NCBI GenBank assembly: GCA_965649545.1
Contig: CBFGLF010000005.1
Location: forward strand, 1 to 36,086
Direction of reading: 5' to 3'
Length of the DNA: 36,086 nucleotides
Source of the DNA: CABHOJ01 sp965649545
GTDB taxonomy: Bacteria > Pseudomonadota > Gammaproteobacteria > Burkholderiales > Methylophilaceae
In this document: in pieces, positions 22,636 to 30,831 of the stretch
Layout of the letters: each line of letters starts with the position of its first letter
Numbering within the stretch: position 1 is the stretch's first letter
Program-made: the position numbers and the translations under genes
The notes under the pieces: model-generated
The model's database searches: none
Told to the model about the DNA's origin: nothing
Seen by the model: only the letters and a program-made list of their open reading frames with translations

Positions 22636-23057
22636 CGTCATATGCTCCATATCGCTGTAGGTTTTTATTGAGCCGGCGGCTTGATTCGGCAAGCGCTTCG
22701 GTCGGTTTTTGCCAGCGGTGGCGTAGGTATTCAGGGCTAGCCTGAGTGTTGCACGACGATGTGCAGGGAGAGCGGATACGCAACATCATTGCTGCGTAAT
22801 TGACGATGATGGATAAGCAAAAAATCGGCCAGCGCCAGAATCCTTAAGCCATGTTTCTATCCATATGATTTTTCATGGGATTTATCGCATCAATCTGACA
22901 ACCTGTCAGGCCTGACAGACGGATCGAAGGCGTACGCTTCAAAAAAGTGCATAAAAACATCGCCTAGCGCTCAGGCAGCCATGTTGCGGCCATTCATGCT
23001 CTGCCATAATAGGTGCTGCCGATAAGGATTCATCGACTTAGGGATTGGGGAGCCTGC
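22636..23057. promoter_or_regulatory. Long divergent intergenic region upstream of kinase and methyltransferase
   Basis: About 420 bp without a credible gene. It holds the nested inverted repeats at 22894-22919 and A/T-rich stretches (for example around 22860-22890) that could carry promoters. No clear terminator or RNA structure with a T-run is seen. An in-frame extension of the methyltransferase to GTG 23013 is possible but has no ribosome site. Confidence 0.4.
22894..22919. promoter_or_regulatory. Nested CTGACA/TGTCAG operator-like repeats
   Basis: CTGTCAGG-CCTGACAG (22903-22918) is a perfect 16-bp palindrome. A third half-site, CTGACA (22895-22900), pairs with TGTCAG (22904-22909) around 3 nt. 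Three alternating half-sites in 26 bp suggest cooperative regulator binding. The repeats are read directly; function is inferred. Confidence 0.5.
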
Positions 23058-23690
23058 ATGTACGAAGCCAGTAAAGCCTTGATGCGACGCCTGCACGATA
23101 GCCGGTTCGCGACCCGCTATTTTGTCGGGCAAGGTATCGATATCGGTTGTGGTCCCGACCCGGTGAGCCAGTATCAGGAGCAATTCCCCCTGATGCGCGG
23201 TTGCCGTAGCTGGGATATGCCGGACGGCGATGCACAATTTCTGGCCAGTGTGGCGGACGAGACCTTCGATTTCGTACATTCCAGCCATTGCCTCGAGCAC
23301 ATGGTCGATCCGCGGGAAGCGCTGCAGCACTGGCTGCGCGTATTGAAACCCGGAGGCCATCTCATCGTCACGATCCCCGATGAAGACCTCTACGAGCAGG
23401 GGCTTTTCCCATCGACCAACAACAATGATCATAAGTGGACTTTTACCATGACCAAGCAGCAGAGCTGGTCCAGGCGTTCGATCAATGTGTTCGAGTTACT
23501 GGCGGCACATGCCGGCGTGGCGCAGACGATCAAGGTCGAACTGCTGGATGCGACTTTTCGTTATGGCCTGCAACGCATGGACCAGACCATGACGCCGGTG
23601 GGCGAATGCGCGATCGAATTCATCATGCGTAAACTGCCGGCAACCGAGATTGCGCGAAAAGGCCGCTACCCCGATCCCGTCAAACGATAA
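23058..23690 (+). CDS. Class I SAM-dependent methyltransferase
   Basis: A 210-residue cytoplasmic protein. The SAM-binding motif I is GIDIGCGPDP (26-35). Motifs further on are FDFVHSSHCLEHMVDPREAL and LRVLKPGGHLIVTIPDE, the usual pattern of the Methyltransf_11 fold, as in UbiE-like and uncharacterised small-molecule methyltransferases. ATG 23058 is preferred over the in-frame GTG 23013 because GGGGAG lies 5 nt upstream. The substrate is unknown. The next gene, an MFS exporter, starts 20 nt downstream and may be cotranscribed, but nothing in the sequence ties their functions. Confidence 0.85.
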   Translation: MYEASKALMRRLHDSRFATRYFVGQGIDIGCGPDPVSQYQEQFPLMRGCRSWDMPDGDAQFLASVADETFDFVHSSHCLEHMVDPREALQHWLRVLKPGGHLIVTIPDEDLYEQGLFPSTNNNDHKWTFTMTKQQSWSRRSINVFELLAAHAGVAQTIKVELLDATFRYGLQRMDQTMTPVGECAIEFIMRKLPATEIARKGRYPDPVKR

Positions 23691-23710
23691 GCCCACTGAA
23701 TCGAGCCACC

Positions 23711-24910
23711 TTGAAATCCAATCGTTCTCCCATGGTCATCTCTGCCGTGCTGGCCAGTCTGGCGGCACTGGCGCCGTTCGCTATCGATACCTACTTGCCG
23801 GCGTTTCCTGCGCTGGCGCTGGCCTTGGGCGGTACCACGATGGAGCTGCAACAGAGCCTCACGGCTTACCTGGTACCTTATGCCTTGATGACCCTGTGGC
23901 ATGGCGCCGTGTCCGACGCCATCGGTCGCCTGACCGCCATCAAATGGGGACTCGGGGTGTTTGCGCTGGCCTCCATCGGTTGTGCGCTGGCGCCCAATGT
24001 CGAGACCTTGTGGTTCTTCCGCGTCCTGCAAGGCCTGTCCGCTGGAGCGGGCAATGTCGTGGCACGCGCCATGGTGCGCGACCTGTTCGAAGGCGTAGCG
24101 GCGCAGCGCGTGATGGCGCAGGTACAGATGATCTTCGGCCTGGCGCCGGCGATCGCACCTATCATCGGTGGCATGCTGCTCGGCATCCACTGGCAGGCGA
24201 TCTTCCTCTTCCTCTTCCTTTATGCCGTGGTGACCTTGTTCGCGTCACAGATCGTACTGCCGGAGACCGTGCCGCCGGAAAAACGGGTCCCGCTCTCGGC
24301 GAGGCAGGTCATCAAAGGCTATCGACAGGCGTTCGGCGACCATGAATACCTGAAACTGATCATCGGCGTCGGCGCCAATTTCGCCGGCTTCTTCGTCTAT
24401 GTGCTGGCGTCGCCGGTGTTCCTGATGCAGCACCTGGGACTCACCGAACACCAGTTCGGCGCGATGTTCATCCCCACCGTCTGTGGCATGGTGCTCGGTT
24501 CCTGGATCGCCAGGCATACGGCCGGTAAATACGCCCCACACAAAGTGGTAAGGTTCGCCTACGCCTGGATGGCGGGTGCGGTCCTGCTCAACATCGGCAT
24601 ATGCTGGTACCTGCCGCCAGACCCTTGGACGCATATCCTGCCGATCGCGCTCTACAACATCGGTATGGCGATGGCGATGCCTATCCTTTCCATCGCCGGG
24701 CTGGATCGCATGCCGCGCTTACGCGGCACGGCGGCTTCGGGTCAGGCTTTTATGCAGATGCTACTGGCGGCGGTCTCCGCTGGACTCATCATCCCCCTGA
24801 TCTGGGACCACCCCCTGGGCCTGGCATTCGGCATGCTGGGTTATCTCTTGCTGGGTTGGCTGTGCACGCGTAAGAGTGTGGCATGGCAGCCCGCAGCCGA
24901 ACGTAGTTAG
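23711..24910 (+). CDS. Bcr/CflA family MFS drug efflux transporter (TTG start)
   Basis: A 399-residue inner-membrane protein with about 12 membrane segments. The early stretch LAPFAIDTYLPAFP and the loop-2-3 motif GAVSDAIGRL are typical of the Bcr/CflA drug:H+ antiporters. RVLQGLSAGAGNVVARAMVRD, a family motif, appears at about 100-120. TTG 23711 gives a basic N-terminus (MKSNRSP) before the first helix; ATG 23732 is an alternative. Members export bicyclomycin, chloramphenicol or sulfonamides; the substrate here is not known. It is ended by the strong terminator at 24944. Confidence 0.88.
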   Translation: MKSNRSPMVISAVLASLAALAPFAIDTYLPAFPALALALGGTTMELQQSLTAYLVPYALMTLWHGAVSDAIGRLTAIKWGLGVFALASIGCALAPNVETLWFFRVLQGLSAGAGNVVARAMVRDLFEGVAAQRVMAQVQMIFGLAPAIAPIIGGMLLGIHWQAIFLFLFLYAVVTLFASQIVLPETVPPEKRVPLSARQVIKGYRQAFGDHEYLKLIIGVGANFAGFFVYVLASPVFLMQHLGLTEHQFGAMFIPTVCGMVLGSWIARHTAGKYAPHKVVRFAYAWMAGAVLLNIGICWYLPPDPWTHILPIALYNIGMAMAMPILSIAGLDRMPRLRGTAASGQAFMQMLLAAVSAGLIIPLIWDHPLGLAFGMLGYLLLGWLCTRKSVAWQPAAERS

Positions 24911-24943
24911 TCGCTTGGCTGGGTAACGCCACGCCAGAGGCAG

Positions 24944-24982
24944 GCAATAAAAAAGGAGACCCACGGTCTCCTTTTTTATTGC
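24944..24982. terminator. Bidirectional intrinsic terminator between MFS gene and fdxA
   Basis: GCAATAAAAAAGGAGACC (24944-24961) pairs perfectly with 24965-24982 around a CAC loop, giving an 18-bp stem with an A-run on one arm and a T-run on the other. It can end the plus-strand MFS transcript and the minus-strand fdxA transcript. Confidence 0.93.
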
Positions 24983-25033
24983 ATGGTGTAGATCACATCA
25001 CTCCCATCGCTGAGGCGCGCAGGGCGCTTGGGA

Positions 25034-25357
25034 TCACTCGACCAGTTCAGCCAGCTTGCCGCTGCGGCCGTTGTTGGCATCTGCGTCAGGCAGGGCGTCT
25101 TTCTTGCTGGTGATCGCCGGCCAGACTTGCGAGAGGCGCGCATTCAGCTCGATGAAGTGCTGCTGGTCCGCAGGCACGTCGTCTTCGGCGAAGATCGCTT
25201 CCGCCGGGCACTCGGCGACACACAGGGTGCAATCGATACATTCATCCGGGTTGATCGCCAGGAAGTTAGGGCCTTCTACAAAGCAGTCGACAGGGCAAAC
25301 ATCGACGCAATCGGTGTATTTGCACTGGATGCAGTTTTCGGTCACTACATAAGTCAT
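25034..25357 (-). CDS. fdxA: Seven-iron ferredoxin FdxA
   Basis: A 107-residue soluble electron carrier with one [3Fe-4S] and one [4Fe-4S] cluster. The Cys set C9, C12, C17, C21, C25, C40, C43, C46, C50 has the same spacing as Azotobacter ferredoxin I, and the long C-terminal helix is present. It follows cysN on the same strand after an 86-nt gap and may be expressed from its own promoter or by readthrough of the cys operon. Its partner is unknown; supply of electrons to the neighbouring sulfite reductase is possible but untested. Confidence 0.96.
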   Translation of the reverse strand: MTYVVTENCIQCKYTDCVDVCPVDCFVEGPNFLAINPDECIDCTLCVAECPAEAIFAEDDVPADQQHFIELNARLSQVWPAITSKKDALPDADANNGRSGKLAELVE

Positions 25358-25443
25358 ATTCGAATCCTCTTCATGCTTTGTATGAAATGCTAGTACGTTA
25401 TTTTAATGGATTTCAGTGCGCAATGGCATAGCCGGCATGGCAA

Positions 25444-26736
25444 CTACAGCGTGATCATGCCGGCACCGACCGTGTTGTTGGTCGATTCGTCGATGACGAT
25501 GAAGGCGCCGGTCGCCCGGTTCTCGCTGTATGGGTCGGCCATGATCGGCTGTGCCAGGCGGAAGCTGATGCGCGCGATGTCATTCATCGCCAAGCCTTGC
25601 GTCGGCAACTGTTCCAGTGTGTTGACGTCGACCTTGTAGGCGATCTCGCCAACCTTGGCTTTCGATTCGCGCGTGGTATGGCGGATGATATAGGTACGTG
25701 CGGGCGAGAGTGGCGTCTCGGACAACCAACACACCATGGCGTCGATCTGCTTGACCGGTTCCGGCATCTGATCGGATTTCACGATCATGTCGCCACGCGA
25801 GGTGTCGATCTCGTCTTCCAGTAGCAGCGTGACGGACTGCTCGGTGATGGCGCTCTGCAGCGACTGGTCACCGATCATGATCGCCTTCACCCTCGAGCTC
25901 AGGCCGGATGGCAGTACGGTCACGGCATCGCCCACGGCGATCTCGCCGGATTCGATACGACCCATGAAGCCGCGGAAGTCGTGCAACTCCGGATCATCGG
26001 AGGCGTGAGGACGGCAGACGAACTGCACCGGGAAGCGGAAGGCCTCGTTCTTTTCGGTATGGGCAGGCGGTGCGCTCTCCAGGATCTCCAGCATGGTCGG
26101 GCCAGTGTACCAAGGCATCGCGTCGCCGCGGTCGACCAGCATGTCGCCGTTCAGTGCGGACAAGGGAACGAACTGGATGTCGCGGCTTTGCGCGAATCCG
26201 ATCTCGTTGGCGAACGCCAGGTAATCGGCGCGGATCTTGTCGAATACGGTCTGGTCGTAATCCACCAGGTCCATCTTGTTGATGGCGACGACGATGTGCG
26301 GGATACCGACCAGATGCGCCAGGAAGGAGTGGCGGCGGGTCTGCGTCAGTACGCCTTTGCGTGCATCGATGAGGATGATGGCAAGGTTGGCAGTCGAAGC
26401 GGCCGTCACCATGTTGCGCGTGTACTGCTCGTGGCCGGGCGCGTCGGCGATGATGTACTTGCGCGTGCCGGTGCTGAAGTAGCGGTAGGCGACGTCGATG
26501 GTGATGCCTTGCTCGCGTTCGGCCTGCAGGCCATCGGTCAGCAGCGACAGGTCGACCGCTTCCATGCCGCGCTTCTTCGAGGTCTTCTCGATCTGGGTCA
26601 GCGTGTCGGCGAGGATGGTCTTGGTATCGAACAGCAGGCGGCCGATCAGCGTGCTCTTGCCGTCGTCGACGCTGCCGCAGGTCATGAACCGCAGCAGGCT
26701 GTCGTTATGGGTAGGGACTTGTTCCAGTTTAGACAT
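25444..26736 (-). CDS. cysN: Sulfate adenylyltransferase large subunit (GTPase)
   Basis: A 430-residue GTPase subunit that drives APS formation from ATP and sulfate with CysD. P-loop GSVDDGKSTLIGRLL, switch GITIDVAYRYFST, DAPGHEQYTRN and NKMDLVDYD are all visible. ATG 26736 sits 1 nt after the cysD stop, and the frame upstream of it is spill-over. It lacks a C-terminal APS kinase domain (CysC), unlike NodQ-type fusions. It is the last gene of the minus-strand sulfate operon before fdxA. The slightly short length against E. coli CysN (475) is within family variation. Confidence 0.96.
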   Translation of the reverse strand: MSKLEQVPTHNDSLLRFMTCGSVDDGKSTLIGRLLFDTKTILADTLTQIEKTSKKRGMEAVDLSLLTDGLQAEREQGITIDVAYRYFSTGTRKYIIADAPGHEQYTRNMVTAASTANLAIILIDARKGVLTQTRRHSFLAHLVGIPHIVVAINKMDLVDYDQTVFDKIRADYLAFANEIGFAQSRDIQFVPLSALNGDMLVDRGDAMPWYTGPTMLEILESAPPAHTEKNEAFRFPVQFVCRPHASDDPELHDFRGFMGRIESGEIAVGDAVTVLPSGLSSRVKAIMIGDQSLQSAITEQSVTLLLEDEIDTSRGDMIVKSDQMPEPVKQIDAMVCWLSETPLSPARTYIIRHTTRESKAKVGEIAYKVDVNTLEQLPTQGLAMNDIARISFRLAQPIMADPYSENRATGAFIVIDESTNNTVGAGMITL

Positions 26737-26737
26737 C

Positions 26738-27673
26738 TTAGAAATAACCTTCTTTTTTGCGCTGTTCCATCGAGGCATCCGAGGTCTGGTCGTCCAGACG
26801 CGTCGCGCCGCGCTCGGTGATGGTGGTGGTGGCGGTCTCCAGCACGATCTTCTCGGTGCTGTCGGCATCGCTGACGACCGGGGCGGTACAGGTGATGTCG
26901 CCCACGGTACGGAAACGCACCTGCATGTTGACGACTTCTTCGCCCGGCTTCGGCTGGTTGATGACCTCGCCACTGGATAGAGGCACGTTCACAGGGAAGA
27001 TGGCGCCGTTGCGCATGACCACGTCACGCTGATGGGCGAAGTAGATGCTCGGCAGTTCGAGTCTTTCGCGCTCGATGTATTGCCAGACGTCCATCTCGGT
27101 CCAGTTGGAGATCGGGAAGGCCCGGATGTTCTCACCCTTGTGCGAACGCGCGTTGTACAGGTTCCACAACTCCGGGCGCTGGTTCTTAGGATCCCATTGG
27201 CCGAACTCGTCACGGAAACTCATGATGCGTTCCTTGGCGCGGGCTTTCTCTTCGTCACGGCGTGCGCCGCCGATACAGCAATCGAAGCCGAATTCGGCGA
27301 TGGCTTCGAGCAGGGTGACGGATTGATGCTTGTTACGCGGCTCGTCGGGCGATTTGAGCACGACACTGCCGCGCTTCATGGAATCCTCCACGGAACGCAC
27401 GATCAGGCGCTCGCCCAGTTCTGCGGCACGCTGGTCACGGAAGTTCACGACCTCCTGGTAGTTGTGGCCGGTGTCGATATGCATCAATGGGAAGGGGAAA
27501 CGGCCGGGACGGAACGCCTTTTCCGCCAGGCGCAGGATGCATAGTGAATCCTTGCCGCCAGAGAACAGCAGTACGGGGTTCGAGCATTGTCCGGCGACTT
27601 CGCGCAGGATATGGATCGCCTCAGCCTCGAGCCAGTCGAGATGGGAGAGCGTGGTTTTGGTCAAAGTGGTCAT
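26738..27673 (-). CDS. cysD: Sulfate adenylyltransferase small subunit
   Basis: A 311-residue ATP-pyrophosphatase-fold subunit of ATP sulfurylase. The PP-loop is LLFSGGKDSLCILRLA (about 35-50). HIDTGHNYQEV and CIGGARRDEEKARAKERIMSFRD are typical of CysD, as is the EKKEGYF-like end (QRKKEGYF). Length matches E. coli CysD (302). Its stop is separated by 1 nt from the cysN ATG, which indicates strong translational coupling of the two subunits. It lies 66 nt after cysH. Confidence 0.97.
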   Translation of the reverse strand: MTTLTKTTLSHLDWLEAEAIHILREVAGQCSNPVLLFSGGKDSLCILRLAEKAFRPGRFPFPLMHIDTGHNYQEVVNFRDQRAAELGERLIVRSVEDSMKRGSVVLKSPDEPRNKHQSVTLLEAIAEFGFDCCIGGARRDEEKARAKERIMSFRDEFGQWDPKNQRPELWNLYNARSHKGENIRAFPISNWTEMDVWQYIERERLELPSIYFAHQRDVVMRNGAIFPVNVPLSSGEVINQPKPGEEVVNMQVRFRTVGDITCTAPVVSDADSTEKIVLETATTTITERGATRLDDQTSDASMEQRKKEGYF

Positions 27674-27739
27674 GAGCGAGCTAGCGTTCCAATAAAATCA
27701 TGCATTCCAGTAAAAAATGACGGACCGGTGAGGGCGCGC

Positions 27740-28513
27740 TTATTTCTTCACGTGCAGGCCGCACTCCTTGGAGGTCGGGTCTTCCCACCACCAGCGGCCG
27801 GCACGCACGTCCTCACCCATGGCGATGGCGCGCGTACAGGGCGCGCAACCGATGCTGGGATAGAAGATGTCGTGCAATTTGTTATAGGGGATCTCACGAT
27901 TGCGGATGTAACCCCAGACTTCCTGCTCGGTCCAGTCGGAGAGCGGGTTGAATTTCTCGATACCGTTATTGCTATCGAACTCGCGTACAGGCAAGGCGGA
28001 GCGGGTCGCCGCCTGCTGCGCGCGCATGCCGGTGATCCAGGCTTTCTTGCCTTGGAGTGCACGGCCGAGTGGCTCGACCTTGCGCATATGGCAGCAGGCC
28101 TTCCTTAGGTCGATGGACTCATAGAAGGCGTTGATGCCATGCTGCTGCACGTATTGCTCGACGTTCGCCGCCTGCGGGAAATAGATCTTGAGCTTGGTAC
28201 CGTAGAAACGCTCGACCTCGGCGATGAGGTCGTAGGTTTCCACTGGGAGCCGGCCGGTATCCAGCGAGAAGATCTCGATCGGCAGACGCTCGCTGAGGAT
28301 GATGTCGGTCAACACCATATCCTCGGCGCCCATGCTGTTAGCGAACGTGATCTCGCCCTGGCGACCGAACTCGGCCACGGCATCGGCCAACAGTTTCTCG
28401 ACGGCATTGCGCTTGGTCGTGATGCTCTGGCGCAACGCATCCGTCATTTCCGGGCGATTCACCGGATTATTGGCGTTAGGCTTGAGGATCAGCGGAGAGA
28501 CGGTATCGCTCAT
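27740..28513 (-). CDS. cysH: Adenylylsulfate (APS) reductase, 4Fe-4S type
   Basis: A 257-residue thioredoxin-dependent reductase that makes sulfite. C140-C141 (ACCHMRK) and C223/C226 (GCAPCTRA) are the four cluster ligands that distinguish APS reductase from the cluster-free PAPS reductase. The catalytic Cys is C251 in ECGLH. Direct APS reduction fits the absence of an APS kinase in this operon. ITFANSMGAEDMVL and FSLDTGRLP are family motifs. It starts 13 nt after the DUF934 gene and shares its transcript. Confidence 0.95.
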   Translation of the reverse strand: MSDTVSPLILKPNANNPVNRPEMTDALRQSITTKRNAVEKLLADAVAEFGRQGEITFANSMGAEDMVLTDIILSERLPIEIFSLDTGRLPVETYDLIAEVERFYGTKLKIYFPQAANVEQYVQQHGINAFYESIDLRKACCHMRKVEPLGRALQGKKAWITGMRAQQAATRSALPVREFDSNNGIEKFNPLSDWTEQEVWGYIRNREIPYNKLHDIFYPSIGCAPCTRAIAMGEDVRAGRWWWEDPTSKECGLHVKK

Positions 28514-28526
28514 GCAAGGCTCCGGT

Positions 28527-29141
28527 TCATACGCTACGGTGCACGCGACGCCACACCGGCTGGTTCACATCGACCGCACCCTGGTAGGGCTGGGTGAAGT
28601 CCTTCAGGCTGGCAAGCGCGTCTTCCGCAGAGCGGTCGGCGCGGATCTGGTAGCTGTCGTAGCCGCAACGCTTGAGGAAGAACAGCTGGTCGCGCAGCAC
28701 GTCGCCGAACGCGCGCAGTTCGTTCTTGTAGCCATGACGCGTGCGCAGCAGGTTGCCGATGGAGAAGATGCGACCATCGGCGAAACGCTCGACATGCACG
28801 GCGATGAGCGGCAGGGCGTTCAGATCGGGTACGGATTCCACCAGGTGCTCCAGCAACTCATGCGTCGCGAGCCAGATACCGATCTCGCCCTTGGCGGACC
28901 GTTCCGTCAGTTCATCCTTGCGGGCGCGCCACACGGATAGCGGTACGATGACCTTGCCGCTGGCAGGGATCACTGTCGCGGCGATCTGTTCCGGCGTGGT
29001 CGTCACTTCGCCCGTGAGCTTGAACAGCACGACCTTGCCGGCTTGCTTCCGTACGGTCTCGGTACCGAGCACCGGCAGCTGGACGGTGGTCCATTCGTTA
29101 TCGACGATCTGGCCGTTGCGAATCAGATTGGATTTAGACAT
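28527..29141 (-). CDS. DUF934 family protein linked to sulfite reductase
   Basis: A 204-residue protein with no membrane segment. IVPLSVWRARKDEL and LIAVHVERFADGRIFSIGNLLRTRHGY, then a DVLRDQLFFLKRCGYDSY segment, are characteristic of DUF934. ATG 29141 lies inside the end of cysI (8-nt overlap), so it is translationally coupled; codons before it are spill-over. In Pseudomonas and many betaproteobacteria this gene always follows cysI. A role in sulfite reduction, possibly electron delivery, is inferred from context; the mechanism is not known to me. Confidence 0.9.
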   Translation of the reverse strand: MSKSNLIRNGQIVDNEWTTVQLPVLGTETVRKQAGKVVLFKLTGEVTTTPEQIAATVIPASGKVIVPLSVWRARKDELTERSAKGEIGIWLATHELLEHLVESVPDLNALPLIAVHVERFADGRIFSIGNLLRTRHGYKNELRAFGDVLRDQLFFLKRCGYDSYQIRADRSAEDALASLKDFTQPYQGAVDVNQPVWRRVHRSV

Positions 29142-30807
29142 TGGCCGCCTCCTTCTTGCCCGCATAGACATGTTCCTTGAACGGCGTGACGCCGATGCGA
29201 CGTACCGTGTCGATGAAGCGTTCTTCCGGCGTGCGCTGGGCAACATAGACGTCGATCAGGCGCTGAACCACGCCAGGCATCTCTTCCGCTGCGAACGACG
29301 GGCCGATCACGGTGCCGATGCTGGCATCGTGGCCTTGCTTGCCGCCGATGGTGACCTGATACCACTCGGAGCCGTCCTTATCCACCCCAAGGATGCCGAT
29401 ATGGCCGACGTGGTGATGGCCGCAGGCGTTCATGCAGCCCGAGATATTGAGCTCGATGTCGCCGATATCATGCAGGTAATCCAGGTTGTCGAACTGCATC
29501 TGGATGGCCTCGGCGATCGGGATGCTCTTGGCGTTCGCCAGGCTGCAGAAATCGCCGCCCGGGCAGCAGATGATATCGGTCAGCAGGCCGATGTTCGGCG
29601 TCGCCATGCCATTGGCACGGGCGATCTCCCATACGGCGAAGAGGTCGCTGAGTTTGACGTCGGTGAGGATCAGGTTCTGTTCGTGAGAGACGCGCAGTTC
29701 GCCGAAACTGTAGCGGTCTGCGAGGTCTGCCACCACATGCATCTGTTCCGATGTAGCATCGCCAGGCGCTTTGCCATGCGGCTTCAACGACAGGGTCAGC
29801 GCACGGTAGCCCGGTACCTTGTGGCCATGTACACAGCGCTTGACCCAGGCGGCGAACGCCGGGTTGCTGGCGATGGCGGCATCGAAGCTGCTGTCGTGCG
29901 CCGGTAACGTCTCATAAGGCATGGTGGTGAAGTATCGGCTCACGCGCTCGAATTCGGCTTCGGTGATGGTATTGGGGCTGTCTTTCAGGTGCACCCACTC
30001 CGCCTCGACCTGGCGACGGAATTCCTCGATGCCCAGTGCCTTGACCAGGATCTTGATGCGGGCCTTGAAGGCGTTGTCGCGGCGACCATGCAGGTTATAG
30101 ACGCGGATGATCGCTTCGCAGTAGGTCAGCACGTGCTGCCACTCGATATGTTCGCGGATGACTTCACCCAGGATAGGTGTGCGGCCGAGACCACCCCCCA
30201 CCCAGACCTTGGCGGCGATCTTCTTGTTCTCGTCATAGTAGAATTCGACGCCGATATCATGGGCCTGGACGATGGCGCGGTCTTGCTGGCTACCGGAGAC
30301 GGCGATCTTGAACTTACGTGGCAACAGCGCGAATTCCGGATGGAAAGTGCTCCATTGACGCATGATCTCGGCGATCGGGCGCGGATCGATGATCTCGTCC
30401 GGGGCGATGCCGGCGAACTGGTCGGTGGTGATGTTGCGGATGCAATTGCCCGAGGTCTGGATCGCGTGCATCTGTACGGTCGCCAGTTCCGCCAGGATGT
30501 CCGGAGTGTCTTCCAGCTTGGGCCAGTTGAGCTGCATGTTCTGGCGTGTGCTGAAATGGCCATAGCCCCGGTCGTAGCGCTTGGCGATGTCGGCCAGCTT
30601 GCGCAGCTGCGTGGATGAGAGCGTGCCATAGGGCACTGCGATACGCAGCATCGGCGCATGGCGCTGGATATAGAGGCCATTCTGCAAGCGCAACGGACGG
30701 AACTCTTCGTCGGTCAGTTCGCCAGCCAGGAAACGGCGGGTCTGGTCGCGATACTGCGCAACGCGCTCGTCTACGATGGCCTGGTCAATTTCGTCGTATT
30801 TATACAT
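29134..30807 (-). CDS. cysI: Assimilatory sulfite reductase, one-component siroheme type
   Basis: A 557-residue siroheme/4Fe-4S enzyme that reduces sulfite to sulfide with six electrons. The cluster ligands are C415 and C421 (CPGGDFC) and C458 and C462 (GCMNACG), the C-x5-C plus C-x3-C pattern. YGHFSTRQNMQLNWP (about 82-96) and NCIRNITTDQ are family motifs. It is the Pseudomonas-type enzyme paired with DUF934; no CysJ flavoprotein is present, so a ferredoxin or DUF934-linked donor is likely. Nitrite reduction is an alternative, but the APS-reductase neighbourhood supports sulfite. Confidence 0.93.
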   Translation of the reverse strand: MYKYDEIDQAIVDERVAQYRDQTRRFLAGELTDEEFRPLRLQNGLYIQRHAPMLRIAVPYGTLSSTQLRKLADIAKRYDRGYGHFSTRQNMQLNWPKLEDTPDILAELATVQMHAIQTSGNCIRNITTDQFAGIAPDEIIDPRPIAEIMRQWSTFHPEFALLPRKFKIAVSGSQQDRAIVQAHDIGVEFYYDENKKIAAKVWVGGGLGRTPILGEVIREHIEWQHVLTYCEAIIRVYNLHGRRDNAFKARIKILVKALGIEEFRRQVEAEWVHLKDSPNTITEAEFERVSRYFTTMPYETLPAHDSSFDAAIASNPAFAAWVKRCVHGHKVPGYRALTLSLKPHGKAPGDATSEQMHVVADLADRYSFGELRVSHEQNLILTDVKLSDLFAVWEIARANGMATPNIGLLTDIICCPGGDFCSLANAKSIPIAEAIQMQFDNLDYLHDIGDIELNISGCMNACGHHHVGHIGILGVDKDGSEWYQVTIGGKQGHDASIGTVIGPSFAAEEMPGVVQRLIDVYVAQRTPEERFIDTVRRIGVTPFKEHVYAGKKEAANV

Positions 30808-30831
30808 AGTCTCTTACGTAGGTCGTCCGTG

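Noticed and set aside
23013..23057. Longer methyltransferase start at GTG 23013
   Set aside because: No ribosome site there, while ATG 23058 has GGGGAG at proper spacing; the extra 15 residues are not typical of the fold.
25363..25443. Terminator after cysN
   Set aside because: The repeated ATGGCA and the GCCGGC palindrome near 25430 do not make a stem with a T-run, so no terminator is claimed between cysN and fdxA.
28741..29907. A 388-residue plus-strand frame across DUF934 and cysI
   Set aside because: It runs antisense to two well-identified, translationally coupled genes and has no recognisable motif.
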